A stretch of DNA of 64,000 bases from Bryum argenteum (Eukaryota > Streptophyta > Bryopsida > Bryales > Bryaceae), in the NCBI GenBank assembly GCA_037043015.1, contig CM073326.1, positions 18,236,345-18,300,344 of the forward strand. Reading direction: 5' to 3'. Positions 44,524-55,329 of this stretch are shown in pieces. The translations under genes and the position numbers were made by a program. The notes beneath the pieces were generated by a model, which saw nothing but the letters and a program-made list of their open reading frames with translations, ran no database searches and had not been told where the DNA came from. Numbering within the stretch: position 1 is the stretch's first letter; each line of letters begins with the position of its first letter.

Positions 44524-47500
44524 ATGCCTCCTCGAAAAGCAACCGAGAAAAATGCGGAACCTGAAGAGGCCGCACCCCAAGATGACCAAGATACCACAAG
44601 AGAATTGCTCCACTGGATGAAACAACAAATGACAGACTTGGCGGCTAAAAACGACGCCACCAATGCAAAGATAGAATTACTAAACGCACACTATCTCCAA
44701 GGGGTGGGAACCTCAACAACTGTTCCCCCCATGGTTACCTTGGCCGGACCATCACAGCTCCCACCGATGGATCCAGCCATGGCCGCTTCTATGGCGTCTA
44801 GAGAAAGAGATAGGCTCATCAAGTTGCCAAAGATACCGTACCCAGTCTTTGATGACTCCGGCGACCCTGACTGGCACATACGTCGATTTAAGGTGATAGC
44901 GCGGACCAACGGTGTCACCAGCACCGAAGACTTGCAGAATATCTTTGGAACCACGCTCCAAGGCACCCACATCAATTGGTACATAGATTTCGAAACCGAG
45001 CATTTGTTACCAACATGGGATGAAATGGAGCGTAGCTTCTTACAAAAATTCCGAAAACTAAAAACGAGCTCAGAAATACTTCGAGCTTTAGGAAACATAC
45101 AGCAAGAAAGAAGCGAACCCGTGGACAAGTTTTATGACAGATTCAAGCAGCTGGCCGACAAACTCAGTCGACGGCCTGAGGAAGACTACTTATGCGAATG
45201 GTTCAAAAAGGGCCTGCTACCGTGGATACAACAAGGCATCATTATCCGCGGTGTTAAAACATTGCAGGACATACTCACCGCCGCCAACGATATCAGCAGG
45301 GAATTCAGCGTCATCGACAGAACACCGACACCGTTGCTTCCACTGCCAACACCAAGGATACCTGTTCGGGCGACAACATCACCATGTACTACTTGCGGTA
45401 AACTACATGCAGGACGCTGTTGGTTTTCCAACACACCCACTAAAGCAGAAGATATCCGGCCCACGCGAACTAAGACAGCATCCATGTACCCAGAAGAAGT
45501 TGATGTGGACGCGTTCCAACCTGGCAGAAACGATGGATGCTGGGAATGCGGATCCCCGCACCACCGACGAGGCCAGTGCCCGGTGTTGAAACAACGCTGG
45601 GCCAACACACGGGCTACCGCGGAAACCCATGCACAGTCCGGCAGCACCGAAGCCAATACAGGCAACAGAAGAGGGGGAGTTACACTTACTGAAGTCCACG
45701 GCACTAACGTGGCTACCATAAGCACCGCCGCGGTAACCACAAGATCAAAAGCTACCTTGGATACCGCTGATAAACATGTCATAGAACACCGCAAGCCTTT
45801 CGCAGAACGGCATTGGGAAAGGTTAAACAATCTGCGGACGCAAATTCAAACCGACCTGGAAACAGCGGTAGTCCCAGACCTGCAACGGGTATTGGAAAAA
45901 ACCGATGTACGCATTACGTTGACTGATCTGTTGAAGATTAGCCCGGAATTGCAAACATACCTGCAAAATATGCACAAAATCACAACCGCAGCCACGACAA
46001 CCGTAGAGATTAATGCGACAACCATAGACACCGATGCCGCTGTCATACATGTCCGATTAGGACATCACCAATTGGCCAATGTGTTAGTTGATGGAGGCTC
46101 CGGAGTCAATGTTATTAGCAATCACCTACGACAACAGCTAGGACTGCCACACCCAACCACAGCCCAGTTCGTCTTAAGGATGGCAAATGATGCTCCGGTG
46201 ACTCCATTGGGGATACTGTCCACCGTAGCCATCACTACTCACGGAATCTCTACACCGGCAACCTTTGTTGTCATTGACATGCCGGATAGTAGCAATTTCC
46301 CTATGATTTTGGGCCGACCTTGGTTAAGAGACATGAATGCAATCCATGATTGGGCAAGAAATCAAATCAGAATCCGAAGATACGGAAAGACCATGATTAT
46401 TCCCGTGGACAGCTGCATCACTAGAGAAAAAGTCAAACAAATTAGGAATCAAGCTGGTACAGCCTGGGGGCGAGGTCTTACGCAAGAGCAAGAAGCCTTG
46501 GTGTTCCACGCCGACCCAAATCTGATCCCACTAGCGGAGATTCACTTGGCCAGCGTAGTCTCAGAAGAAGATACCCTCGATATTCCCCACAGGTTCACCA
46601 CCGAGGTTTCCGAAAAAATCCTCATTGATAAAACCTCGGCAACTGAAGCTTTAAGTAAAAAAGTGGTAACCGGGTGGACAAATGGTTCCACAGAACAGGT
46701 ACAATTGGTCAACCTCGGCACCGAAAACGAACCAAAGCATGTCAAAATCAACGCAGACGCACCGCACGATATCAAACAGGCAACCATAGCCCTTTTCAAA
46801 GAATACCACGATATTTTTGCCTGGACGCACGAAGACTTGAAAGGGATACCAAGGACAATAGCAGAACACACTATCGATCTGGTACCAAATGCTCACCCAG
46901 TACAACAACGCAGGTACCGCATGAATCCAAACTACGCAGCCAGAGTCAAAGCAGAACTGGACAAACTGCTCGATGCCAAGTTCATATCACCGGTAGACTC
47001 GGCACCATGGCTGTCCCCGATGGTCATCATTCCTAAAAAGAATGGCGCCCTGCGAATCTGTGTGGATTTTCGTAAACTCAATGCGGCAACCAAAAAGGAT
47101 CACTATCCTCTACCTTACATGGAAGAAATCATCGACGAAGTAGCAGGACATGAGATGTACTCATTTCTAGATTGTTTTTCCGGATATTATCAAGTCGCCA
47201 TGGCAGAACAAGACAAGAGCAAAACCGCGTTTTCCACGGAGTGGGGTCCTTACCAATTCGAAAGAATGCCGTTTGGAGCAAAAAACGCACCCATGACATT
47301 TCAACGTGTCATGGAGTTGATTTTTCGCCCTTACTTGAAGAAATTTTTCCGCATATACCTAGATGACGGCACAGTGTACGGTCGTATGCAAGACCATGTT
47401 AGCCAATTAAGACAAATCTTTCAAGCATGCAGGGAAAACGGAGTAAGCCTAAATGCTGACAAATGCATGTTTTTATTCTTCGCAGGACTCATCTTGGGTT

Positions 47501-48792
47501 ATATTGTTTGCAAATATGGCAAACTTCCCGACCCCTCCAAGATCCAAGATATCCTGGACATGACTCCACCGAAAGATCAAAAAGGCGTCCAGAGATTGCT
47601 TGGCATCTCACAGTTCAACCGAATGTATATTGAAAAGCTAGCACACCTGACGGCACCGATAGCTGCCTTAAACCGTGCCGGGTATTCCTACCCCCGAGAC
47701 TGGACCCCGGCAGCCCAGACAGCGTTGGATAAAATAAAGCAAGCATATTCACAGGCGCCAATACTATTGGCACCTAATTGGGACAAACCGTTCCACGTCC
47801 ATACAGATGCCTCCAAGATCGCCGTGGGGGTTATGTTGGCACAAAATGTCAACGGCAAACACGATCAACCGGTGGCCTACGCTAGCAGGTTGCTAAACCA
47901 AGCAGAACGAAATTATTCAACCACGGAGAGAGAGGCCTTAGCGATGGTCTACGCAGTCAAGAAATTCCGACATTACTTGTTGGGAAACAAGTTCAGATTC
48001 ATGGTGGATCATCATAGTCTGTCTTACTTGGTGAACCAACCATTGATCACCGGAAGAGTCGCTCGGTGGATCATGATTCTCATGGAATATGACTTCGAAG
48101 TGGTCTTTGTGCCAGGAAAACGCCACATCGTGGCAGATTATCTTTCCCGAGACACCAATGCTACCGAAGAAGGCATAGACGACTCGTTTAATGAGCCATA
48201 TATACAAGCTGCGTTAGTGCAGACCACCATGGATACCGCGGAAACTTCAGTCGACTACAGACAGGACATCATGGCTTACTTGGATCAAGGAATCATACCC
48301 AATGGACTAACAGGCAGCCAAAAAATCAACTTCGTTAGAACCACGCTACCATACACCGTGGTTGACGGCAGATTATACCGAAAAGGCGCAGATTTAGAAG
48401 TTAGGCTCTGTGTACCCACCGGAGACCAACAACAGATCCTCGAGAGCCTCCACGCAGGCCCCGCTGGCGGACATCAGGGACCAGATACCACAGTTCAGAA
48501 AATACTGGCTGCCAAATATTGGTGGCCAACGTTACATAAGGATGTCCTCGCATACATTAAACAGTGTCACGTATGCCAAACAGCAACCACAAACTTTCAG
48601 CATCAAGGCAAAGTACCGCTCAAATCAATACCACCGTTGGGACCTTTTCAACGATGGGGGCTTGATTTTGTCGGACCAATTAAACCAGCCTCAAAGCAAG
48701 GATACAAGTATATTTTGGTAGCCACGGATTACACTACCAAATGGGTAGAGGCCAAACCAGCACAAGCAAAGAATACCGCAATGGTAATGTGA
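44524..48792 (+). pseudogene. gypsy1 gag-pol polyprotein (gag, protease, RT, RNase H, N-terminal integrase)
   Basis: One open frame of 1,422 codons begins [13 protein letters not shown]. Gag capsid-type helices lie at about residues 90-260, followed by two zinc-knuckle-like motifs ([26 protein letters not shown]). The aspartic protease site is [13 protein letters not shown]. Reverse transcriptase runs about residues 800-1050 with [10 protein letters not shown] as the catalytic YxDD box. RNase H starts at [14 protein letters not shown] and ends near DYLSRD. The integrase begins with the H-H-C-C finger ([17 protein letters not shown]) and the first core Asp (WGLDFVGPI). It stops at 48792 just after the core starts, by a frameshift; the rest lies in other frames to 49194. 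Everything up to the integrase core looks functional, but integration would need another element. Confidence 0.85.
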
Positions 48793-49194
48793 CCACTTTC
48801 CTCTATGAAAACATAATTACTCGCTTTGGATGTCCCTTGAAATCGTCTCCGATCAAGGTACCCATTTTTGTCAACGTTGATCATCGAAGACCTCATGGAC
48901 AACCATATCATCAAACACAGGACAAGTACGGTCTATTATCCTCAAGGAAATGGACAGGCAGAATCCACCAACAAGACCATTTTAAACATGCTACGCAAAT
49001 TTGTATTGGCAAACCAAGGTGACTGGGATGACTGTCTCTCCCTTGTATTTGTGGGCCTCTGTGGTGGCCACAAAAGCGACCACCAAGATCTGACCCCTTC
49101 GAGTTAGTTTACGGAGACACCATTTGTTGCCGGTGAATACATTGTACCAACATTCCAATCCGTACAACCACGAGACTATCAGCCTCACCGCGTC
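48793..49194 (+). pseudogene. Frameshifted integrase core of gypsy1
   Basis: Pieces of the integrase core can be read in three frames: [17 protein letters not shown], then MDNHIIKHRTSTVYYPQGNG and AESTNKTILNMLRK, which carry the last catalytic Glu region, then a degraded stretch to 49194. At least three frame changes are needed between 48785 and 49195. The integrase C-terminal domain is again open from 49195. Confidence 0.75.
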
Positions 49195-52100
49195 TTGGCA
49201 GCCCGTGTACAGGACTTACACAGGCTCGAGGAATTCCGTGGAGAGGCCAGGCTTAATATACTACGGAGACAAGCACTAAGCGCAAGGTATTTTCAGGGCA
49301 CAAAACCTCCTCGCATATTCCAAAAAGGAGATCGGGTACTATGGTGTCCAAGAGACCCAAAAATTAGAAAATCCAAATTAGGGACAATCTGGCACGGGCC
49401 CTATAGGGTACAATTAGCATTGCCAAACAATACAGTTCTTTTGGTTAACAATGACAACTATGATAGCCAGGCCACCATTGTTAACGCAGCAAAATTAAAA
49501 AGTTATCATTCCAACACCCCGAACCAACAGCCAACGGTGAGCTTGGGTCAACTACAAAATTTACTGGCCACGGAAGCCAAGGGGCAAAAATCGCAGCAGG
49601 ACATCGAGGACCCCGAGGAGGCCAAAGACACCGCAGATAACACAGTTACCCAAGGGGCAAACCTGCCTATTATTTATTTAAATCATGTCCAAGTCGTCTT
49701 TTTGGACACCCAAAAAATCTCATGCGGTAATCATCACATAGACACCGAGGATATTGATGCCCAAGGAAGAGACCTTCTCGAGGGGCCTACGCTACATCAC
49801 AGGTACCTTCACAGGCCATCAACCGCCGCCGAAATGGCCTTTGGCCGATTGGCACTGACAGTCTTAACTCCCACTCAGCCGCCTTTCCCTCCCACTACCG
49901 CGGTAACCGAGGACAACAAAAGGCCGTTGGAGTCTCTCTGTCCTCATTTGCGGCCTCACACAGCGCCTCTCTGTCTCACAGCTCGAGCTCTCTCGCCGCG
50001 CCATTGCTTTTCTTCCTTGCAGATTGCGCCACCCATTCCACACACACGGTGTTTTTCCACGGTTTCCATGGCTTCTCGTAATTTGACTCCGCAGAAACCG
50101 AAGCCAGAGGCGCCCTTCTTCATGCCGAGGCACCTCCTCGATTGGCGTAGCAGGATCGATAGTGTGTGGACGCAAAACACAGGGCTTCACCGATTTTGGG
50201 AGGACATGAAAACATGGAAGCTCAATGTTAACCACTGTAGGCAATTCGTGGAGACTATGAAGCCTCAGAGCTGTGGAGGAACTTACCCAACCGGTACCGT
50301 GGATGGCGTGGAAGTTCACTTCTCTGCAGCCTATCTCTACCACCAGTACGGGTGGGACGGCACCGGCATCACACAATGGACAGAAGACTGCAGTTTCCAA
50401 AGGCCAGACATCGCACAGAGGATACCGGGGTTGGAGCCAAGGGAGAAGGGCTACGATACGTACGCAGTTGGAGCAATGTTGAAGGAGCCGTGGTTTGCGC
50501 GCATTCGCGGCATCATCAGCCAAATTTACTGCCGGTGCAACTGCAACTATGTGTTGCCCGCACAGTTAGAGCTTCTGTTTATCGCCGATGCAGGAGCTAA
50601 GGTGAACTGGGGCATGCTTTTCGAGGATCACCTGCGGCTTGAATTGCAAAACCATCAGAGATTCAGCGATTATTCTAGTCCCATCGGGCCGTTTCTATCC
50701 ACCTACATCATGCGCTATCTACAGTATAACAAGATGAATGGGAAATTGCCACCGATGGCAACCTTCGTGGAGATTCAACGTCGGAAGCTGCCTTCACCGA
50801 TGAAGCCTATCAGGGACTCCGCGGCACCACCCACACACAAGAGGCAGCGAACAGATGACGAGGGACCCTCCACCGAAGCAGGGCACACACTGGCAGACCA
50901 ACTCGAAGCCCAAGCGTCCGCCATGGCAACCTGTGTAGACAAAGTGCTGCGGCACTTACAAGTCACCGAAGGACAACAGCGGCAACTGCGGGAGGAGAAG
51001 GACCGACACTCCAAAGCTACACAAGACCTGCACACACGATTGCGCAAGAAGGAGGAGGAGTTAGGTCAAGCCATTCAAAAGATGGATGAGGCTAACCGCG
51101 CTGCCCAGACCTTACAGAGCCAGCTCGCGGCCAAACAGATTGACATACAATCGATAACATTTCAGCTGGAAGGAGTGACTAAGGAGAGGGACGGTGCCAA
51201 GGAGCAGTTGATGTCCCTGATATCACAGAATGAGGAGTTGCGGCAACAATGCCGGAATTTGATCGACACCAACCCATCGAATCCGGAGGCACAGAGTTTG
51301 GAGGAGCGGCGCAGAGCGTTGGTGATCGAGGAGGAGAATTTCGAAGCAAACAAGCAAGCCTGGGTCCACGATGCCGCAGCAGTTTTGGGAGAAATATTGT
51401 TCAGGGCAATCCAGCGGGACCCTCCGCAGACAGACGATATCGCAGTTAACATGGTGGCCGCCTGCATCGAGGAGACACTCACCAAATTGCAGTTAAATGC
51501 AGACTACGAGGGAGAATGGCAAGAGTCCAGCCACGATGAAACCAATATGCCCACGGAGGCCGCGGTCATCGAGCACCAAAGGTCTCCACAGCAGATCACC
51601 GAGGCACCGGACTTCCCCGAAATCGTGGCACAGGACGACATCACAGGCACCGAGCTGGAAGGTCAGGAGACTCGGGAGGTAGACATGCCAGAGGAACAGT
51701 TGCAGGATCGCGTGCACATCCCGGAACACCTTACCGACACCGAACAGACACCCCAGGCATCACCGAGGGCAGCAGAGGAAAAGAACTCCTCACCAGCACA
51801 CCCACCGACATCCTCAACGACATCCACGGCTCAACCATCGACTCCGGTAACTCCTAAAATGTCATTTGCAACTCATCGACAGGCTTTGATACAGCTATCC
51901 GATGATAACACGTGGCATGTGGAACCTGAGAATGACAGCGATGCCGATGAGGAGTACCAGGATGCACACGATGAAGTTCAAAAATACTTCAACAAACACC
52001 CCGATTTGGCTCAACGTTTCGCGGATCACACCGCTAGTGATGTTCAATGTCCCGGTTGTAACAAAATGTTGGGCAAAACCGTCTTTGATGTCCATGAACA

Positions 52101-52260
52101 TGCTAACACAATCCGCAATCGACGCTTACTGCACAGGGGCATTGCCGCGGCCATCAGAGCGTTATACGATGACCAACCTCCACCTCGCCGACAACAGCAG
52201 CGGCCTCGTGAGCAGACTCGTCCCGACCGGCGCCCTGCAGAGCGACGTGCCAAGCACTGA
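49195..52260 (+). CDS. gypsy1 3' ORF: integrase C-terminus followed by extra helical/coiled-coil/zinc-like protein
   Basis: The frame is open for 1,021 codons. The first ~110 residues are the integrase C-terminal (GPY/F-type) domain (GTIWHGPYRVQLALPNNTV). After a linker, an independent protein probably starts at the ATG at 50068 (MASRNLTPQKPKPEAPFF). It has a helical domain (LLDWRSRIDSVW; WGMLFEDHLRLEL; SPIGPFLSTYIMRYL) like the 'putative plant transposon protein' region found in plant Gypsy elements, then a long coiled coil (about 50970-51260), an acidic tail, and a C-terminal C-x2-C...H-x-H motif (CPGCNKMLGKTVFDVHEHA). Position is that of an env-like ORF3, but I see no signal peptide or membrane segment. 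A similar domain plan appears in the minus-strand ORF at 55330-57162. Role unknown. Confidence 0.65.
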   Translation: MAARVQDLHRLEEFRGEARLNILRRQALSARYFQGTKPPRIFQKGDRVLWCPRDPKIRKSKLGTIWHGPYRVQLALPNNTVLLVNNDNYDSQATIVNAAKLKSYHSNTPNQQPTVSLGQLQNLLATEAKGQKSQQDIEDPEEAKDTADNTVTQGANLPIIYLNHVQVVFLDTQKISCGNHHIDTEDIDAQGRDLLEGPTLHHRYLHRPSTAAEMAFGRLALTVLTPTQPPFPPTTAVTEDNKRPLESLCPHLRPHTAPLCLTARALSPRHCFSSLQIAPPIPHTRCFSTVSMASRNLTPQKPKPEAPFFMPRHLLDWRSRIDSVWTQNTGLHRFWEDMKTWKLNVNHCRQFVETMKPQSCGGTYPTGTVDGVEVHFSAAYLYHQYGWDGTGITQWTEDCSFQRPDIAQRIPGLEPREKGYDTYAVGAMLKEPWFARIRGIISQIYCRCNCNYVLPAQLELLFIADAGAKVNWGMLFEDHLRLELQNHQRFSDYSSPIGPFLSTYIMRYLQYNKMNGKLPPMATFVEIQRRKLPSPMKPIRDSAAPPTHKRQRTDDEGPSTEAGHTLADQLEAQASAMATCVDKVLRHLQVTEGQQRQLREEKDRHSKATQDLHTRLRKKEEELGQAIQKMDEANRAAQTLQSQLAAKQIDIQSITFQLEGVTKERDGAKEQLMSLISQNEELRQQCRNLIDTNPSNPEAQSLEERRRALVIEEENFEANKQAWVHDAAAVLGEILFRAIQRDPPQTDDIAVNMVAACIEETLTKLQLNADYEGEWQESSHDETNMPTEAAVIEHQRSPQQITEAPDFPEIVAQDDITGTELEGQETREVDMPEEQLQDRVHIPEHLTDTEQTPQASPRAAEEKNSSPAHPPTSSTTSTAQPSTPVTPKMSFATHRQALIQLSDDNTWHVEPENDSDADEEYQDAHDEVQKYFNKHPDLAQRFADHTASDVQCPGCNKMLGKTVFDVHEHANTIRNRRLLHRGIAAAIRALYDDQPPPRRQQQRPREQTRPDRRPAERRAKH

Positions 52261-52288
52261 GCAATCCGAGGACGGATTGCGCTCTCAC

Positions 52289-52301
52289 AGGGAGGGCAAA
52301 A
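52289..52301 (+). other. Polypurine tract of gypsy1
   Basis: AGGGAGGGCAAAA sits immediately before the 3' LTR start TGTTACCC and would prime plus-strand DNA synthesis. Confidence 0.75.
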
Positions 52302-53077
52302 TGTTACCCGATGACGTCAGTCGGGTAACCACGGCGGCCCATGCGGGAGCAGCAGCGGCAACAGGGATGGCGCAGCATTTTCGGCGGAGGCACCAACAGT
52401 TAGCTGCAGATGCCTCGGCAGTCGATTGCGGCACCGTTCGGTGCCAGGGCTATCCACGGCAGCCGTAGTATAAAAGGCAGTGAAAAATAGGAGAGAGGAC
52501 TCGTTTTTTTGGTAGTCACCGTAGAAGCATAGTTCGATGTACGCTGAGTAGACACACACTCATATGTATTTTGATCGGATGTTTGGAATATGAAGGCCAA
52601 GAGCCGCAGCTTTTCTCTCCCATGTCTGTATACGGAATCTCTTTCTCTTCCTCTCATCTATCCGGTCTGCTATCGAGGATGGCAATAGTCAGCCTTGAAT
52701 AAACCCTAATATTCCTCTTGGGTTGTATACGTCTATCCTCGGTTTGTGTCTCCGCGGTTTTCCTCGCTTGCGCTGCTGGGTCTCAGAGACAGCGATCTGG
52801 CCTCGGTAGGAGTCCCGTACCTGAGCCTCGGACTTACATTCCCAAGCTACAGGATACCGGGCCGACACCCTCTTTCCTCCTCAGTATCCGTGGTCACCTT
52901 GGCCTCAGTCCTCTCAGGACCTTAGGCCGGTATCACCAAAGTCAACTCTTCCTCTCCCTGGCCGAAACTGGTCAGGGTCTAGACTTCTGATCAGTATCTA
53001 AACAACTCACCCAAAAACGATATCTTCGGTGCCTTGAGCTCGTAAAGCATTCCATCCCTCGATAACTCAGGACAACA
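52302..53077 (+). repeat. 3' LTR of gypsy1
   Basis: It matches the 5' LTR with scattered substitutions and a few small gaps (for example in the segment after GTTGTATACGTCTATCCTCG). It ends CTCAGGACAACA. The differences mean the insertion is not brand new. Confidence 0.85.
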
Positions 53078-53170
53078 ACTCTACACACACATACACACAC
53101 TAAGGCACACATTACGTCCTCACAACTAATCCGTCCTATCCGTCCGAACTAGCAGGTCACGCAGGCCGTC
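53078..53170. other. Short unassigned stretch right of gypsy1
   Basis: A CACACA-rich start, then GTCC-rich sequence up to the solo LTR. It does not continue element D, which lay left of gypsy1. It joins 54660 onward when the solo LTR is removed. Confidence 0.4.
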
Positions 53171-54659
53171 TGTCACATCCCTTTCCAAAGGATGCCCGAA
53201 CACCGTGGTGAGCCGAGAGGACCCCGGGAGTGACGCCCCGGGCTTGGCAAGAGACAAGGTGAGGTGACCAAGGAGAGTCCCGAGCAAACAGCACGCAATG
53301 GCGTCGTGCTCGGGACGAACTTGGTGGCGTGTCTTACATGGTTGGAAACCTTGTTTGAGCACGCATCCATGGGTCCAAAGAACGCGCGATTTGGAGTTGT
53401 GAGTCATGAGATATGACTCTCCAAAGTTGGAGCGCGTTCCGGGACACTCCGGGACTCGGGAGTGTTGCCTTTCGGGACTCAAAATGTCGTCCCTCATGGA
53501 TGGCGGCATGTTGCATGTCTTTGGAAAGCTCTGGATAAGAGCTTTCCAAAATGCTAAGGCTCGTGAGGAGCAAAGCAATGCTTTGGGAGATATGGCTCTC
53601 CAAAGCATCGGGACTTCGGGACTCCGGGACTGCCGCCTCCCGGGACTCCCGAATGTTTAGAGGAGCATAGCTCCCACATACAAGCTCCGATTGGGACAAG
53701 TAAGGAAACCATCGACATCTACTCAAAGAGTAGATGTCGAAAATGGGCTCGCACGTCCCATTTTGATAACTGAGCTACAAGTTAGCCCGAGAAGAAGATA
53801 CGGCCCGTTTTTGAGGCTAAGGAAAAACGGGTGGTCTTCCAAAAACAAAAGTGTGTCACGGAAGGCCCCTCAACACAAGAGGGGGGGGCCTACCGAAGAC
53901 TCCAGAGAGTACTATGAGGAGGGGTGGTCTCCCTCCTCACTTGCACATGGTGCCTTGAGGAGCCGGGGTGGCTCCAAGGGGTGAGGCTTGGGATGGGGCC
54001 TCACTCCCGCACCTTGTGGAAAGTAGAGAGTGCTTTGGAGCCTCTCTAAACATGGGGTAGGGAAGAGTCCCTCTCCAAGTTAGTCCCCGTGATAAGTAGT
54101 GCCGGATCCCGGGAGTGACCGGGAATGGCTCAAAAAGGTGAGGCATGGAAAGGAAGCCTCACTTCTACATCTTGGGCATTGTGGGATGCTCTTGAGCATC
54201 CCGCAACATTGGGTTGGAAAGAGTCCCGCTCCAAACTAGTTCCTGGGAAAACTAGTGCCGGATTCCGGGAGGATTTCCGGCAAAGTCCCGAATGGGGTGA
54301 GAAACAAGAGTGGAAGGAGACTAGTGGGAAGTTGGACAATGGATAAGGGCGGTTAGCTCCGGGGGTGATTAGTAGCACCCTTGGGAGCTTGGACATTTGT
54401 GGAAGGCCGCCCCGTGCCACCAAGTGGCATGCCCATGTGTTTTGTGGGAGTTCCGGTTTACGGGTTCTGGGTAATGAGTTGCGGGAGTCAAGGTGGGTTG
54501 GACACCTTGACTTAGAATGGTGCTAACATTGTGTGTGTGGGGCACATGCAAGTGTTAGCAAAGTCGTGGCCGGTTGCTACCAACTAAGTGAGCCGTGATT
54601 CCGCTACCAAGTAAGGCTCACTAAGAAAAAGAAGAGTTGGAGTAATTAGGGTCGCGACA
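53171..54659 (+). mobile_element. Solo LTR (1.49 kb) with CCGTC target-site duplication
   Basis: It begins TGTCACATCCC and ends GGGTCGCGACA. CCGTC stands on both sides (53166-53170 and 54660-54664). Organisation and phrases (GGGAGTGACGCCCCGGGC, ACATCTACTCAAAGAGTAGATG-type inverted repeat) match the element Y LTR at 32032. No internal region is present, so it arose by LTR-LTR recombination. Confidence 0.85.
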
Positions 54660-55329
54660 CCGTCCTGGTTACCCTATCACCCTTACTACAATGACAGACT
54701 CCAAGAGCTCCGAATCCGGCTAGAAGACGTCTACACGTATTCTGGTCACGTACTGCGCTTAATTCGTCCTCTGAGACTACAGAGGAACCCAAGTCTGTGG
54801 CAGCTGGAGGCCGGATTGGAATCCGTCCTCACACACTATACTCCCAGAACCTCCCAGACCGTAAGTGTTTACCACAGCAGTTTCCCTCTCTCAGACACCT
54901 AGACCAGTTCAAGACACAAGGCACTCAAGAATACGCCCAACCCGGCTTCAACTCCACAGAAACGATCTAACAAGGAATCCGGATTCCTTACTCCCAACTC
55001 ACAACACACAAAGTAGATCCGGCTTTCCAAGCACTCAACTGAAAAGGAGACAGGGAAATGATCACACCGAATATGCGCATAAGAAGGTTCGATTAACACT
55101 CAAGCAAGGAATGTTTTGGTGGACAAAAACTCCCACCTATAAGTACTTCTAAGTCAACGACTTAGATCCCTAACTGGATTGCGGCGCCGGCCTACCAGGC
55201 CTACTCCTCAAAAAGCGGCACGCATTCCTCAAAAAGAAAACACTATACTGCCTAGGACGGATACCAATCCGGCCTCCTAACCCTGGCCGTCCTGTGACAG
55301 CCGTCCTCTAAGACGTCCTACCTCTTCTT
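54660..55329. other. GTCC/CCGG-rich region between solo LTR and minus-strand ORF
   Basis: Base composition resembles 460-1100 and the ORF region to the right. On the plus strand about 54670-54852 reads as a continuous charged helical segment (YYNDRLQELRIRLEDVYTYS) ending at GACC/GTAAGT, possibly a gag-like exon, but nothing supports it beyond openness. No other feature is seen. Confidence 0.3.

Larger units (their letters stand above)
43667..53077 (+). mobile_element. gypsy1: nearly complete Ty3/Gypsy LTR retrotransposon (9.4 kb)
   Basis: It has two similar LTRs (783 and 776 bp), a primer-like site, a fused gag-pol frame, a damaged integrase, an extra 3' ORF, and a polypurine tract before the 3' LTR. 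The domain order protease, reverse transcriptase, RNase H, integrase is that of Ty3/Gypsy. The five bases on either side (TCCGC on the left, ACTCT on the right) do not match, so no target-site duplication is seen. Primer-like site and extra ORF recall the Tat/Ogre/Athila side of plant Gypsy diversity. Confidence 0.85.

Noticed and set aside
45186..45830. 214-codon minus-strand ORF inside gypsy1 gag-pol
   Set aside because: Shadow of the gag zinc-knuckle region on the opposite strand; no independent motif.
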